A DNA stretch of 6,423 nucleotides from Granulosicoccus sp964437945. GTDB lineage: Bacteria > Pseudomonadota > Gammaproteobacteria > Granulosicoccales > Granulosicoccaceae. The stretch is taken from assembly GCA_964437945.1 (NCBI GenBank), contig CAYTJF010000298.1:1-6423 (forward strand), in the 5' to 3' direction. The translations under genes were made by a program, and so were the position numbers. Below the pieces are notes generated by a model. The model had not been told where the DNA came from, searched no databases, and saw only the letters and a program-made list of their open reading frames with translations. This document shows positions 1 to 5,097 of the stretch, piece after piece. How positions within the stretch are numbered: the first letter of the stretch is position 1; each line of letters begins with the position of its first letter.

Positions 1-82
1 TAAATAATTGTATTCTTAAAATATCATTATAAAACAATTAGATAAACAAAAAATTACCTGCTAATTAATATTATTGAAATTA

Positions 83-110
83 TTGTAATCTACCTATTAG
101 TAGGTATAAT
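83..110 (+). promoter_or_regulatory. Predicted sigma-70 promoter of the GST gene
   Basis: A -35-like box TTGTAA (83-88) is followed after 16 bases by a perfect TATAAT (105-110). This predicts a transcript start near 117 and a leader of about 30 bases before the ATG at 148. The whole 1-147 stretch is far more AT-rich than the genes to its right, as is common for promoter DNA. No coding signal is visible in 1-147. The promoter is inferred from sequence match only. Confidence 0.6.
91..106. promoter_or_regulatory. Inverted repeat inside promoter spacer, likely operator
   Basis: TACCTA (91-96), four bases TTAG, then TAGGTA (101-106) form an exact 6-base inverted repeat. It fills most of the spacer between the -35 and -10 boxes and overlaps the first two bases of TATAAT. 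A bound protein there would block RNA polymerase, so repression is the natural reading. Small palindromes of this size are typical for dimeric repressors such as TetR or MarR types. No such regulator is encoded in this window, so the binding protein is unknown. Confidence 0.5.
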
Positions 111-147
111 AAGCAACCCAACTCACATTTACTCGATATTATTAATT

Positions 148-768
148 ATGAAAATTTTTGACATTGAAAACTTCCCCAACCCAGCACGAGTACGAATAGC
201 ACTGGCAGAAAAAAACGCTTCGGACAAGGTCGAGTTCATTCCTGTCGATGTTATGGGCGGTGAACACCGAACGGATGCGTTTCGTGCCAAAAACCCAGAT
301 TCCACAGTGCCGTATGCGGAGTTACCCTGTGGTACCTGTATATCTCAATGCACAGCGATTACTGAATATATTGATGGAACCTACCCAGGCAGGTCATTAA
401 TTGGCGAGTCACCAAAGCAACGAGCGAAGACACAGATGATGAATCTTCGCGCTGAAGCAGGTCTGGTAGATGCAGTAGGCGCGTATTTCCACCATGCGAC
501 ACCTGGTCTTGGGCCCGATCTTGAAACTTACCAGAATGTTGAATGGGGCGAGAAGAAGAAAGATACTGCGCAGACAACGATGCGTTATCTCGATTCAGTA
601 CTTGCCGAATCTAAATACCTTGCCGGCGAAGACTTTACTATGGCTGACATAACAGCATTCGCGGGTCTTGCCTTTGCAGACTTTGCCAAAGTGGATATTC
701 CAGACGGTTTGAATAATTTAAAAGCTTGGCGAGACACAGTCGCAGCTCGTCCGAGTATCGCATCCTGA
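148..768 (+). CDS. Glutathione S-transferase family protein
   Basis: This is a 206-residue cytosolic GST-like protein, a normal length for the family. The N-terminal thioredoxin-like domain (about residues 1-78) opens with a typical segment containing F9-P-N-P and R14-V-R-I-A-L-A-E-K, and carries the expected cis-proline at V54-P55. The helical C-terminal domain (about 85-206) contains the family's F-T-M-A-D-I capping motif near residue 164. GSTs usually have Glu-Ser before the x-Ala-Ile motif, where they bind the gamma-glutamyl end of glutathione; here the residues are Q67-C68. The substrate is unknown, and either conjugation or a glutathione-dependent reductase activity is possible. The start at 148 gives the standard N-terminus, but no Shine-Dalgarno sequence precedes it; the upstream bases are simply AT-rich. 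Its promoter carries a palindrome, which suggests induced expression. The family call is firm and the function is open. Confidence 0.9.
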   Translation: MKIFDIENFPNPARVRIALAEKNASDKVEFIPVDVMGGEHRTDAFRAKNPDSTVPYAELPCGTCISQCTAITEYIDGTYPGRSLIGESPKQRAKTQMMNLRAEAGLVDAVGAYFHHATPGLGPDLETYQNVEWGEKKKDTAQTTMRYLDSVLAESKYLAGEDFTMADITAFAGLAFADFAKVDIPDGLNNLKAWRDTVAARPSIAS

Positions 769-791
769 TCCGTATTTGAAATCGACAACGG

Positions 792-827
792 GCCTGGTCG
801 CAACTCAAATTGTAGTTAAAGCCAGGC
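792..827. other. Imperfect stem-loop between GST and cupin genes
   Basis: GCCTGG (792-797) pairs with CCAGGC (822-827). Inside the loop AACT (802-805) can pair with AGTT (814-817), giving a longer interrupted hairpin. The right arm is followed by TAATTC rather than a run of T, so it does not look like a standard intrinsic terminator. It may weaken read-through or stabilise an mRNA end. The rest of the 81-base gap (769-849) shows no other clear signal and no strong promoter for the cupin gene. Confidence 0.3.
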
Positions 828-849
828 TAATTCAACCATTGAGTCAATT

Positions 850-1533
850 ATGGAATTAAACGCTGATTTTACTCAACGTGTTCTTGTGCATAGCGATGAA
901 CTTGAATGGTTAGCTTCACCCATTAAGGGTGTTGAACGGCGCATGTTGGATCGTATTGGTAATGAAGTAGCGCGCGCTACAACTATTGTTCGTTACGCGG
1001 AGAAAAGTCGCTTCTCAGCACACACGCATGGCGGTGGTGAAGAATTTATTGTACTGCACGGTGTGTTTCAAGATGAGCATGGTGATTTTCCTGCCGGTTC
1101 TTATATACGTAATCCACCTACTAGTTCTCACACACCTGGTTCTGAAAAGGGTTGTACGATATTCGTCAAGCTTTGGCAGTTCGATGCTAATGATCGTACG
1201 CCAGTCATGATTGATATGAACAAAATGGGTTCGGTACCGGCCGCAAATCGTGAAGGTGTGTCCGTGATGCCATTATTCGAAGATGATCGAGAAACCGTGC
1301 AGCTTGAAACATGGGCTCCGGGCGCCAAAGTAGTTATAGATGCAACACAGGGTGCAGAATTATTTGTCATAAAAGGGGAGTTCACTACCGACCATGATGA
1401 ATCATTACGGCTGAACAGTTGGTTGCGTCTGCCACAAGGTGAAAAGCTCATTGCCAAAGCCGGTTCCTCAGGTGCAAGGGTATGGATTAAAACTCGTCAT
1501 CTTCGCTTCATTGGTGCACCTACAGCAACTTAG
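850..1533 (+). CDS. ChrR-like cupin domain protein
   Basis: This is a 227-residue soluble protein with two cupin-type beta-barrel halves. The first half (about residues 40-115) has a metal-binding pattern H58-x-H60, then G-G-G-E64-E65, then H94, as in zinc- or iron-binding cupins. The second half (about 135-220) keeps the barrel pattern but lacks an obvious set of metal ligands. The layout matches the cupin part of ChrR, the zinc anti-sigma factor that responds to singlet oxygen. The N-terminal sigma-binding zinc domain of ChrR is absent, and no sigma factor gene is nearby, so an anti-sigma role is not supported. An enzymatic or stress-related role is possible. The start at 850 has only a weak GAG (841-843) as ribosome site. 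It lies 81 bases after the GST gene on the same strand and could share its transcript. Confidence 0.85.
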   Translation: MELNADFTQRVLVHSDELEWLASPIKGVERRMLDRIGNEVARATTIVRYAEKSRFSAHTHGGGEEFIVLHGVFQDEHGDFPAGSYIRNPPTSSHTPGSEKGCTIFVKLWQFDANDRTPVMIDMNKMGSVPAANREGVSVMPLFEDDRETVQLETWAPGAKVVIDATQGAELFVIKGEFTTDHDESLRLNSWLRLPQGEKLIAKAGSSGARVWIKTRHLRFIGAPTAT

Positions 1534-1593
1534 TTGTCGCTATTTCACTCAAATAGAACATCAACTTAACGGTTTGCCATAGCCTTTCGACGG

Positions 1594-1599
1594 TATAAT
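1594..1599 (+). promoter_or_regulatory. -10 box of a predicted aroC promoter
   Basis: A perfect TATAAT lies only seven bases before the aroC ATG at 1607 and overlaps an earlier in-frame ATG (1598). The best -35 candidate is TTGCCA (1574-1579), but the 14-base spacer is shorter than ideal. Normal spacing from the -10 box would put the transcript start at 1606-1607, on the start codon itself. The box could also be a chance match. Confidence 0.4.
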
Positions 1600-1606
1600 G
1601 CCTGGT

Positions 1607-2710
1607 ATGGCTGGAAACACAATTGGCAAGCTGTTCACCCTCACAAGCTTTGGCGAGAGCCATGGTCCGGCGCTTGGCTGTATTGTTGATGGGTGTCCAC
1701 CGGGTCTGGAAATCGATTCCAGCGACTTGCAAAAAGATCTTGATCGACGAAAACCAGGACAATCTCGCTACACCACGCAGCGGCGAGAGGCAGATGAAGT
1801 AGAGATTCTCTCTGGTGTGTTCGAAGGCGTTACCACCGGCACACCGATTGGGCTTGTCATCCATAATACCGATCAGCGCTCAAGAGACTACGACAAAATA
1901 AAAGACCAGTTTCGTCCAGCCCATGCCGACTATACCTACCAGCAAAAATATGGCGTAAGAGATTACAAGGGCGGCGGACGTTCTTCAGCTCGTGAAACGG
2001 CAATGCGGGTTGCTGCTGGCGCCATTGCAAAAAAAGTACTGCACAAAATGTTTGGTACCCAAATTCGTGGTTACTTATCTCAATTAGGTCCCATTGAACT
2101 GGACGACACTACTTTTGATTGGAATGAAATTGAGAACAACGCTTTTTTCTGGCCGAATGCATCACAGGTTGAACCACTTGAAACCTATATGAAGCAGCTC
2201 AGTAAAGACGGCGATTCAATTGGTGCAAAAGTAACGGTCGAAGCGCACTCCGTGCCTGTTGGTCTGGGTGAGCCTGTGTTTGATCGTCTTGATGCAGATA
2301 TTGCACACTCGCTAATGAGCATCAATGCCGTAAAAGGTGTGGAAATTGGCGCTGGTTTTAACAGCATTGCACAAAGGGGTACAGAGCATCGCGATGAAAT
2401 GACCCCTGACGGTTTCTTATCAAACAATGCAGGTGGTGTGCTAGGTGGTATATCTTCGGGTCAATCCATCATTGCCAGTATCGCCATGAAGCCAACTTCC
2501 AGCGTCAGGCTACCTGGGCGCAGCGTGAATGTACGCGGAGAACCCATTGAAGTTATCACTACGGGCCGACACGATCCTTGTGTTGGCATTCGTGCAACAC
2601 CGATCGCCGAAGCCATGTTGGCAATAACATTACTTGATCATGCGTTAAGACACCGTGGTCAAAACGCTGATGTAAAATCGAGCACACCAACAATTGCGCC
2701 ACAGGCGTAA
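1607..2710 (+). CDS. aroC: Chorismate synthase
   Basis: Chorismate synthase carries out the last shikimate step, converting 5-enolpyruvylshikimate-3-phosphate to chorismate with reduced FMN as cofactor, in the cytoplasm. The 367-residue product is close to the E. coli enzyme (361) along its length. All family signatures are present: G-E-S-H-G at 16-20, the conserved H106 in the H-A-D-Y-T-Y segment, G-G-R-S-S-A-R-E-T with R125, and R321-H322-D323-P-C near the C-terminus. I chose the ATG at 1607 because it gives the standard M-A-G-N-T-I-G opening. An in-frame ATG at 1598 would add three residues. Neither has a good Shine-Dalgarno sequence. A TATAAT box at 1594-1599 suggests its own promoter. 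A DUF3127 gene follows 38 bases downstream and is probably co-transcribed. Confidence 0.97.
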   Translation: MAGNTIGKLFTLTSFGESHGPALGCIVDGCPPGLEIDSSDLQKDLDRRKPGQSRYTTQRREADEVEILSGVFEGVTTGTPIGLVIHNTDQRSRDYDKIKDQFRPAHADYTYQQKYGVRDYKGGGRSSARETAMRVAAGAIAKKVLHKMFGTQIRGYLSQLGPIELDDTTFDWNEIENNAFFWPNASQVEPLETYMKQLSKDGDSIGAKVTVEAHSVPVGLGEPVFDRLDADIAHSLMSINAVKGVEIGAGFNSIAQRGTEHRDEMTPDGFLSNNAGGVLGGISSGQSIIASIAMKPTSSVRLPGRSVNVRGEPIEVITTGRHDPCVGIRATPIAEAMLAITLLDHALRHRGQNADVKSSTPTIAPQA

Positions 2711-2748
2711 TCCACACATCATAATCCGAACATTAATCTGGACAGCTA

Positions 2749-3105
2749 ATGGCATACAAAGCAACAGGTCGCCTGCACAAAGTATTTGATACCGAACAGA
2801 AAACAGCATCTTTTTCAGCGCGTGAATTTGTCATTGAAATGGCTGACGGAAAATTTCCGCAGATGGTCAAATTTCAATTGACACAAGATAAGTGCTCTTT
2901 GATTGATGACTACTCGGAAGGTGACGATATCAGTGTTGATTTCGATTTGCGTGGTCGCGAATGGAACGACAAATACTTTACGAATCTGAATGCGTGGCGA
3001 ATTGCACGGGCTGAGGCGCAAGATGGCGCTTCAGAAAATGGTGCCGAACCAGCCGGCGCGCCGGCTGCGGCAACCGCTGATTTTGATGATGATATTCCGT
3101 TCTAG
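2749..3105 (+). CDS. DUF3127 OB-fold-like protein with SSB-type C-terminal tip
   Basis: This is a 118-residue protein of the DUF3127 family, which has no assigned function. Residues 1-88 form the conserved domain, with R25-E-F-V, F36-P-Q, K41-F and the characteristic F65-D-L-R-G-R-E-W72 and Y76-F-T-N-L-N-A-W83 segments. The beta-rich pattern with exposed aromatics is what an OB fold would show (inference). Residues 89-109 are a flexible linker rich in Ala, Gly, Glu and Pro. The last eight residues, D111-F-D-D-D-I-P-F118, match the end of E. coli single-stranded DNA-binding protein, the tip that docks replication and repair partners. The architecture of domain, loose linker and acidic tip is that of SSB. 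The ATG at 2749 follows GGA (2740-2742) at a six-base gap. It is probably in one transcript with aroC. The family call is strong and the SSB-like role is inferred. Confidence 0.88.
   Translation: MAYKATGRLHKVFDTEQKTASFSAREFVIEMADGKFPQMVKFQLTQDKCSLIDDYSEGDDISVDFDLRGREWNDKYFTNLNAWRIARAEAQDGASENGAEPAGAPAAATADFDDDIPF
3050..3067. repeat. 18-bp perfect palindrome inside DUF3127 gene
   Basis: CAGCCGGCG followed by CGCCGGCTG is an exact 18-base palindrome, made only of linker codons for Pro-Ala-Gly-Ala-Pro-Ala (about residues 101-106). It is the most GC-rich spot in the gene. It may simply reflect Ala/Gly/Pro codons, but the exact symmetry is longer than those codons require. In RNA it could fold into a strong hairpin. 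No T-run follows, so it is not a terminator. Confidence 0.6.
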
Positions 3106-3489
3106 CGAAATTTATTTCCAGAGTGGCGGCTTAGTATTGAAGCGTTCTGTTTCTGAGGACGGAGGAACTGGTTCGGCGCCTTGGCAGCAAAGGGGCGCGT
3201 GGGCTTTGGACGAGCTGAATCAAACGATTGATTTGACAGGAGATGAGTTACCGCCGTTTTCGATTGGTATAAATGGAATATCTACTTACCATGGCGAAAT
3301 AACAATGTTTTGCTCTAAGAGTCCCCCATTATGCGAATAGCAGCGATTTAACAATACTCATGCGGTATAAACAACAGTTAGCCGTAACTTTTCTTAATTA
3401 GATCCTCATCACAATTTCCAGTAGCCAGTTCGGTTCGATCAGTTAAATACGTCAATTACACAGACCGATAACAGAAGCATTACGCCCTG
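3106..3489. other. Intergenic stretch without a convincing gene
   Basis: These 384 bases hold no gene I can support. A plus-strand frame stays open from within the DUF3127 gene to a stop at 3338-3340. Its last ~70 codons have plausible codon use (Asp-Glu-Leu, Pro-Pro-Phe and similar), but it lacks a good start with a ribosome site: GGAGG at 3161-3165 has no ATG, GTG or TTG at the right distance. I recognise no protein family in it. It may be a gene remnant or chance. Bases 3341-3489 are AT-richer and presumably contain the promoter for the next gene, but no clear -35/-10 pair stands out. No T-tailed hairpin was found after the DUF3127 stop. Confidence 0.5.
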
Positions 3490-4035
3490 TTGGTGGTTAG
3501 TGTGCGCAGCTTCATATTGTTTCTCGGATTACTGAATTTCTCGGTCAGCTCGTTTGCGGACTGGCAGACTAAAACCGTGCACGACCCGCTTGGCGAATTG
3601 AGTCAATTCAGTCTTCGTGCCTCAGATGACTTTCCAACATTTACCCTTAGTTGCGTAGACATAGGTGCATCAACAGTTAATCTACTACAGATAGACCGAT
3701 TGACACTTGTGGCAATTGATGGCGTCGAACGAATTGAATTTCGAGTTGATCGAAATCCGCGTATGACCTTTTTCCCTGATCAACACAAAATCAACGTTGC
3801 TTATAAGTATCACTGGAAAATTAAATCTGGAATTGAAACGGTCACGTTGATGCCGTCTAATGACTCAGGTGAAGTTCAATTTGCAGAATTAGTGAGACAG
3901 TTCATCGGCGGCCGTCGTGGTACAGCTCGTGTGGTATCGAAAACTAACGAAAGAGAAGTGTCGTTTTCGTTGATTGGGTTCACACAGGCGCATTCGACTA
4001 TGCGAACAGCTTGTGTAGATAACGAGAAAACTTGA
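3490..4035 (+). CDS. Secreted protein, possibly TagO/VasI-like
   Basis: This is a protein of up to 181 residues with a clear signal peptide: Arg6, then a hydrophobic run (about residues 8-22), and a likely cut after S-S-F-A23 before D24-W25. The mature part of about 158 residues is predicted to lie in the periplasm. It has two cysteines, C55 and C175, well placed for one disulfide bond. The order of features (Trp near the new N-terminus, L-S-C, a strand with F-R-V-D-R, then a late F-S-L-I-G-F followed by an Ala and a T-A-C end) resembles the TagO/VasI family linked to type VI secretion. No such system is seen here, so this is a weak family guess. The start is uncertain: TTG at 3490, GTG at 3493, or GTG at 3502. 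The 3502 start has GGTGG five bases upstream and leaves a compact signal peptide. The gene itself looks real. Confidence 0.7.
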   Translation: MVVSVRSFILFLGLLNFSVSSFADWQTKTVHDPLGELSQFSLRASDDFPTFTLSCVDIGASTVNLLQIDRLTLVAIDGVERIEFRVDRNPRMTFFPDQHKINVAYKYHWKIKSGIETVTLMPSNDSGEVQFAELVRQFIGGRRGTARVVSKTNEREVSFSLIGFTQAHSTMRTACVDNEKT

Positions 4036-4099
4036 GCCTGTTTTACTATGCTGGTTTTGATGCGAGATAAAAAAGTGATTCTCCGGTTCAAATTTTAAT
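4036..4099. other. Short gap between converging genes
   Basis: The 64 bases between the secreted-protein stop and the regulator's stop codon (4100-4102 on the minus strand) are AT-rich. I looked for a shared two-way terminator, as is usual between converging genes. I found only weak AT-only symmetry around 4090-4100 and no GC-rich stem followed by T. Confidence 0.4.
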
Positions 4100-4966
4100 T
4101 TAATGTTGGGGTAGCAACTCAAGCAAAGCTGTTGCTGCGCGACCCAGCGTTCGGTCTTTTAACTGAACACTGCCCAGTGTTCTGTTCATCTTCATTCCAC
4201 GAGTTGGCAGCGCCGACAAAGACTCATCCACCATACTCGTGGGTAACGCACTCCAGCCTAAACCAACCGACACCATCATTTTTATGGTTTCAAGGTAGTT
4301 TGTTTCCAACGCTGTATTGATACTAACGTCGTGAGCGGCTATTGCATCGAGGACAATGCCGCGTGTCACAGTGCCGCGAGCTGGTAAAACCGCCGGGTGT
4401 GCAGCAAGCTGCTTTGGCCTGACGTTTTTAGTTGCATGCAGTGGATGATCATGCGAACACACAATTGACAGTGGGTCGTTCCAGATAAGCTGCGTGAATA
4501 GATTATCGGCAGGACGTTCGGGCAACGTCACTATGGCAAGCTCAATCGAGCCCTCGGAGACCAGCTCGCATGCATGTTCTGAATCCATGAACATCAAATC
4601 CAGATCCACTTCCGGATAAGCCTGTGTATAGGCTTTGAGTACGGGGGGCAGGCGATGAATACCGATATGATGACTGGTTGCCAAACGCAGTTTTCCACCC
4701 ACTTTGTGACTTAGCGAGCGTACCGCTTCTCGACTACTGGCAATATCGGCCAGAATACGTCTTGCCGAGACCAATAAGTTTTCGCCAGCTTCTGTGAGTT
4801 GGGTATTGCGACCAAGGCGATCAATCAATACCACCTCCAGATCAGCTTCCAACGTTGCAATCCGTTTGGATATAGCCGGTTGGGTAATAAACAATTGCTC
4901 GCTTGCGCGAGAAAATGAGCCGGTTTCAGCAACCGCCACCAACGTTTGCAGTGCGGGTACATCCAT
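4100..4966 (-). CDS. LysR-family transcriptional regulator
   Basis: This is a 288-residue DNA-binding regulator of normal LysR length. The N-terminal winged helix-turn-helix (residues 1-60) shows the family core: T15-G-S-F-S-R-A-S-E-Q-L, then T28-Q-P-A-I-S-K-R-I-A-T-L-E. A linker helix follows to about residue 88, and the effector-binding domain, two periplasmic-binding-protein-like lobes, fills about 90-288. At the end of the DNA-binding helix the usual L-G-x-x-L-F-x-R reads L43-E-V-V-L-I-D-R, a mild departure. The start at 4966 is well supported: AGGAG lies seven bases upstream. The gene diverges from leuC, so control of leuC and of its own expression is the likely role, perhaps sensing a leucine-pathway intermediate (inference from position). 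It could also act on distant genes. Confidence 0.93.
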   Translation of the reverse strand: MDVPALQTLVAVAETGSFSRASEQLFITQPAISKRIATLEADLEVVLIDRLGRNTQLTEAGENLLVSARRILADIASSREAVRSLSHKVGGKLRLATSHHIGIHRLPPVLKAYTQAYPEVDLDLMFMDSEHACELVSEGSIELAIVTLPERPADNLFTQLIWNDPLSIVCSHDHPLHATKNVRPKQLAAHPAVLPARGTVTRGIVLDAIAAHDVSINTALETNYLETIKMMVSVGLGWSALPTSMVDESLSALPTRGMKMNRTLGSVQLKDRTLGRAATALLELLPQH

Positions 4967-4973
4967 CCCTTGA

Positions 4974-4978
4974 CTCCT
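4974..4978 (-). promoter_or_regulatory. Ribosome binding site of the lysR-type gene
   Basis: AGGAG on the minus strand lies seven bases before the ATG at 4966. It fixes this start codon and is the strongest Shine-Dalgarno match in the window. Confidence 0.8.
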
Positions 4979-4997
4979 GAAGTAAAATCGACAAACT

Positions 4998-5003
4998 ATT
5001 ATA
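4998..5003 (-). promoter_or_regulatory. -10 box for the lysR-type gene
   Basis: A perfect TATAAT on the minus strand predicts a start near 4991 and a leader of about 25 bases containing the AGGAG site. No good -35 box sits 16-18 bases upstream, which fits a weak or regulated promoter. A second minus-strand TATAAT lies at 5016-5021 and could be an alternative. Confidence 0.5.
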
Positions 5004-5017
5004 TTCCAAGAAGTAAT
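5003..5017. promoter_or_regulatory. Candidate LysR binding box (T-N11-A)
   Basis: ATT (5003-5005), nine bases, then AAT (5015-5017) form a 15-base interrupted inverted repeat, with one further matched pair inside (C5007/G5013). T5004 and A5016 fit the T-N11-A core that LysR-type regulators bind. It lies upstream of the leuC -35 box and touches the regulator's own -10 box, the usual place for activation of one gene and self-repression. In AT-rich DNA such matches also arise by chance. Confidence 0.4.
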
Positions 5018-5020
5018 TAT

Positions 5021-5038
5021 AAATATGAAAAATATGAA
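5021..5038 (+). repeat. Tandem 9-base direct repeat
   Basis: AAATATGAA occurs twice back to back (5021-5029 and 5030-5038), just upstream of the leuC -35 box. Being AT-rich and phased near one helical turn, it could act as an UP element, a bend, or a repeated protein-binding site. It may also be a simple slippage product. Confidence 0.6.
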
Positions 5039-5039
5039 T

Positions 5040-5068
5040 TTGAGTTATTGCCAGGGTAGGCGTAAACT
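5040..5068 (+). promoter_or_regulatory. Predicted sigma-70 promoter of leuC
   Basis: TTGAGT (5040-5045) and TAAACT (5063-5068) are separated by exactly 17 bases, each matching consensus at four of six positions. The predicted transcript start is near 5075, giving a leader of about 23 bases before the ATG at 5098. A mediocre promoter next to a LysR-type gene fits activator dependence. No leader peptide with leucine codons or attenuator fits in this short leader. Confidence 0.55.
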
Positions 5069-5079
5069 GCGCAGCAGTT
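5065..5079. promoter_or_regulatory. Inverted repeat over leuC -10 box and start site
   Basis: AACTGC (5065-5070), three bases GCA, then GCAGTT (5074-5079) form an exact 6-base inverted repeat. It overlaps the proposed -10 box and transcript start. A protein bound here would repress leuC. As RNA it would lie mostly outside the transcript, so a DNA operator is the more likely reading. Confidence 0.4.
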
Positions 5080-5086
5080 GACCGAC

Positions 5087-5090
5087 GGAG
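5087..5090 (+). promoter_or_regulatory. Ribosome binding site of leuC
   Basis: GGAG lies seven bases before the ATG at 5098. It supports this start, which also gives the M-A-G-K-T-L-Y-D-K opening typical of LeuC. Confidence 0.75.
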
Positions 5091-5097
5091 AATTCGA

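Noticed and set aside
1..147. AT-rich left edge considered as an island boundary or replication origin
   Set aside because: No DnaA boxes, direct-repeat attachment sites or mobility genes are visible. A normal AT-rich promoter region explains it.
1128..1457. Minus-strand open frame inside the cupin gene
   Set aside because: It is antisense to a well-supported cupin gene, with shadow-like composition.
850..1533. Cupin protein as a true ChrR anti-sigma factor
   Set aside because: The N-terminal zinc-binding sigma-interaction domain is absent and no sigma factor gene is adjacent. Only the cupin part is shared.
1520..1864. Minus-strand open frame over the aroC start
   Set aside because: It overlaps the clear aroC N-terminus and has no family resemblance.
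2990..3340. Plus-strand 116-codon frame starting inside the DUF3127 gene
   Set aside because: Its first 40 codons lie out of frame in a conserved gene and no ribosome site supports its start. Only the downstream part is discussed as a possible remnant.
3876..4122. Two short minus-strand frames across the end of the secreted-protein gene
   Set aside because: They overlap both the secreted-protein gene and the regulator end, with no start signal or family match.
5021..5038. Tandem repeat considered as the start of a CRISPR or satellite array
   Set aside because: There are only two 9-base copies with no spacers, so it is at most a regulatory or slippage repeat.
5069..5097. Possible leucine attenuator or leader peptide before leuC
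   Set aside because: The predicted leader is only about 23 bases, with no start codon plus leucine run and no terminator hairpin.
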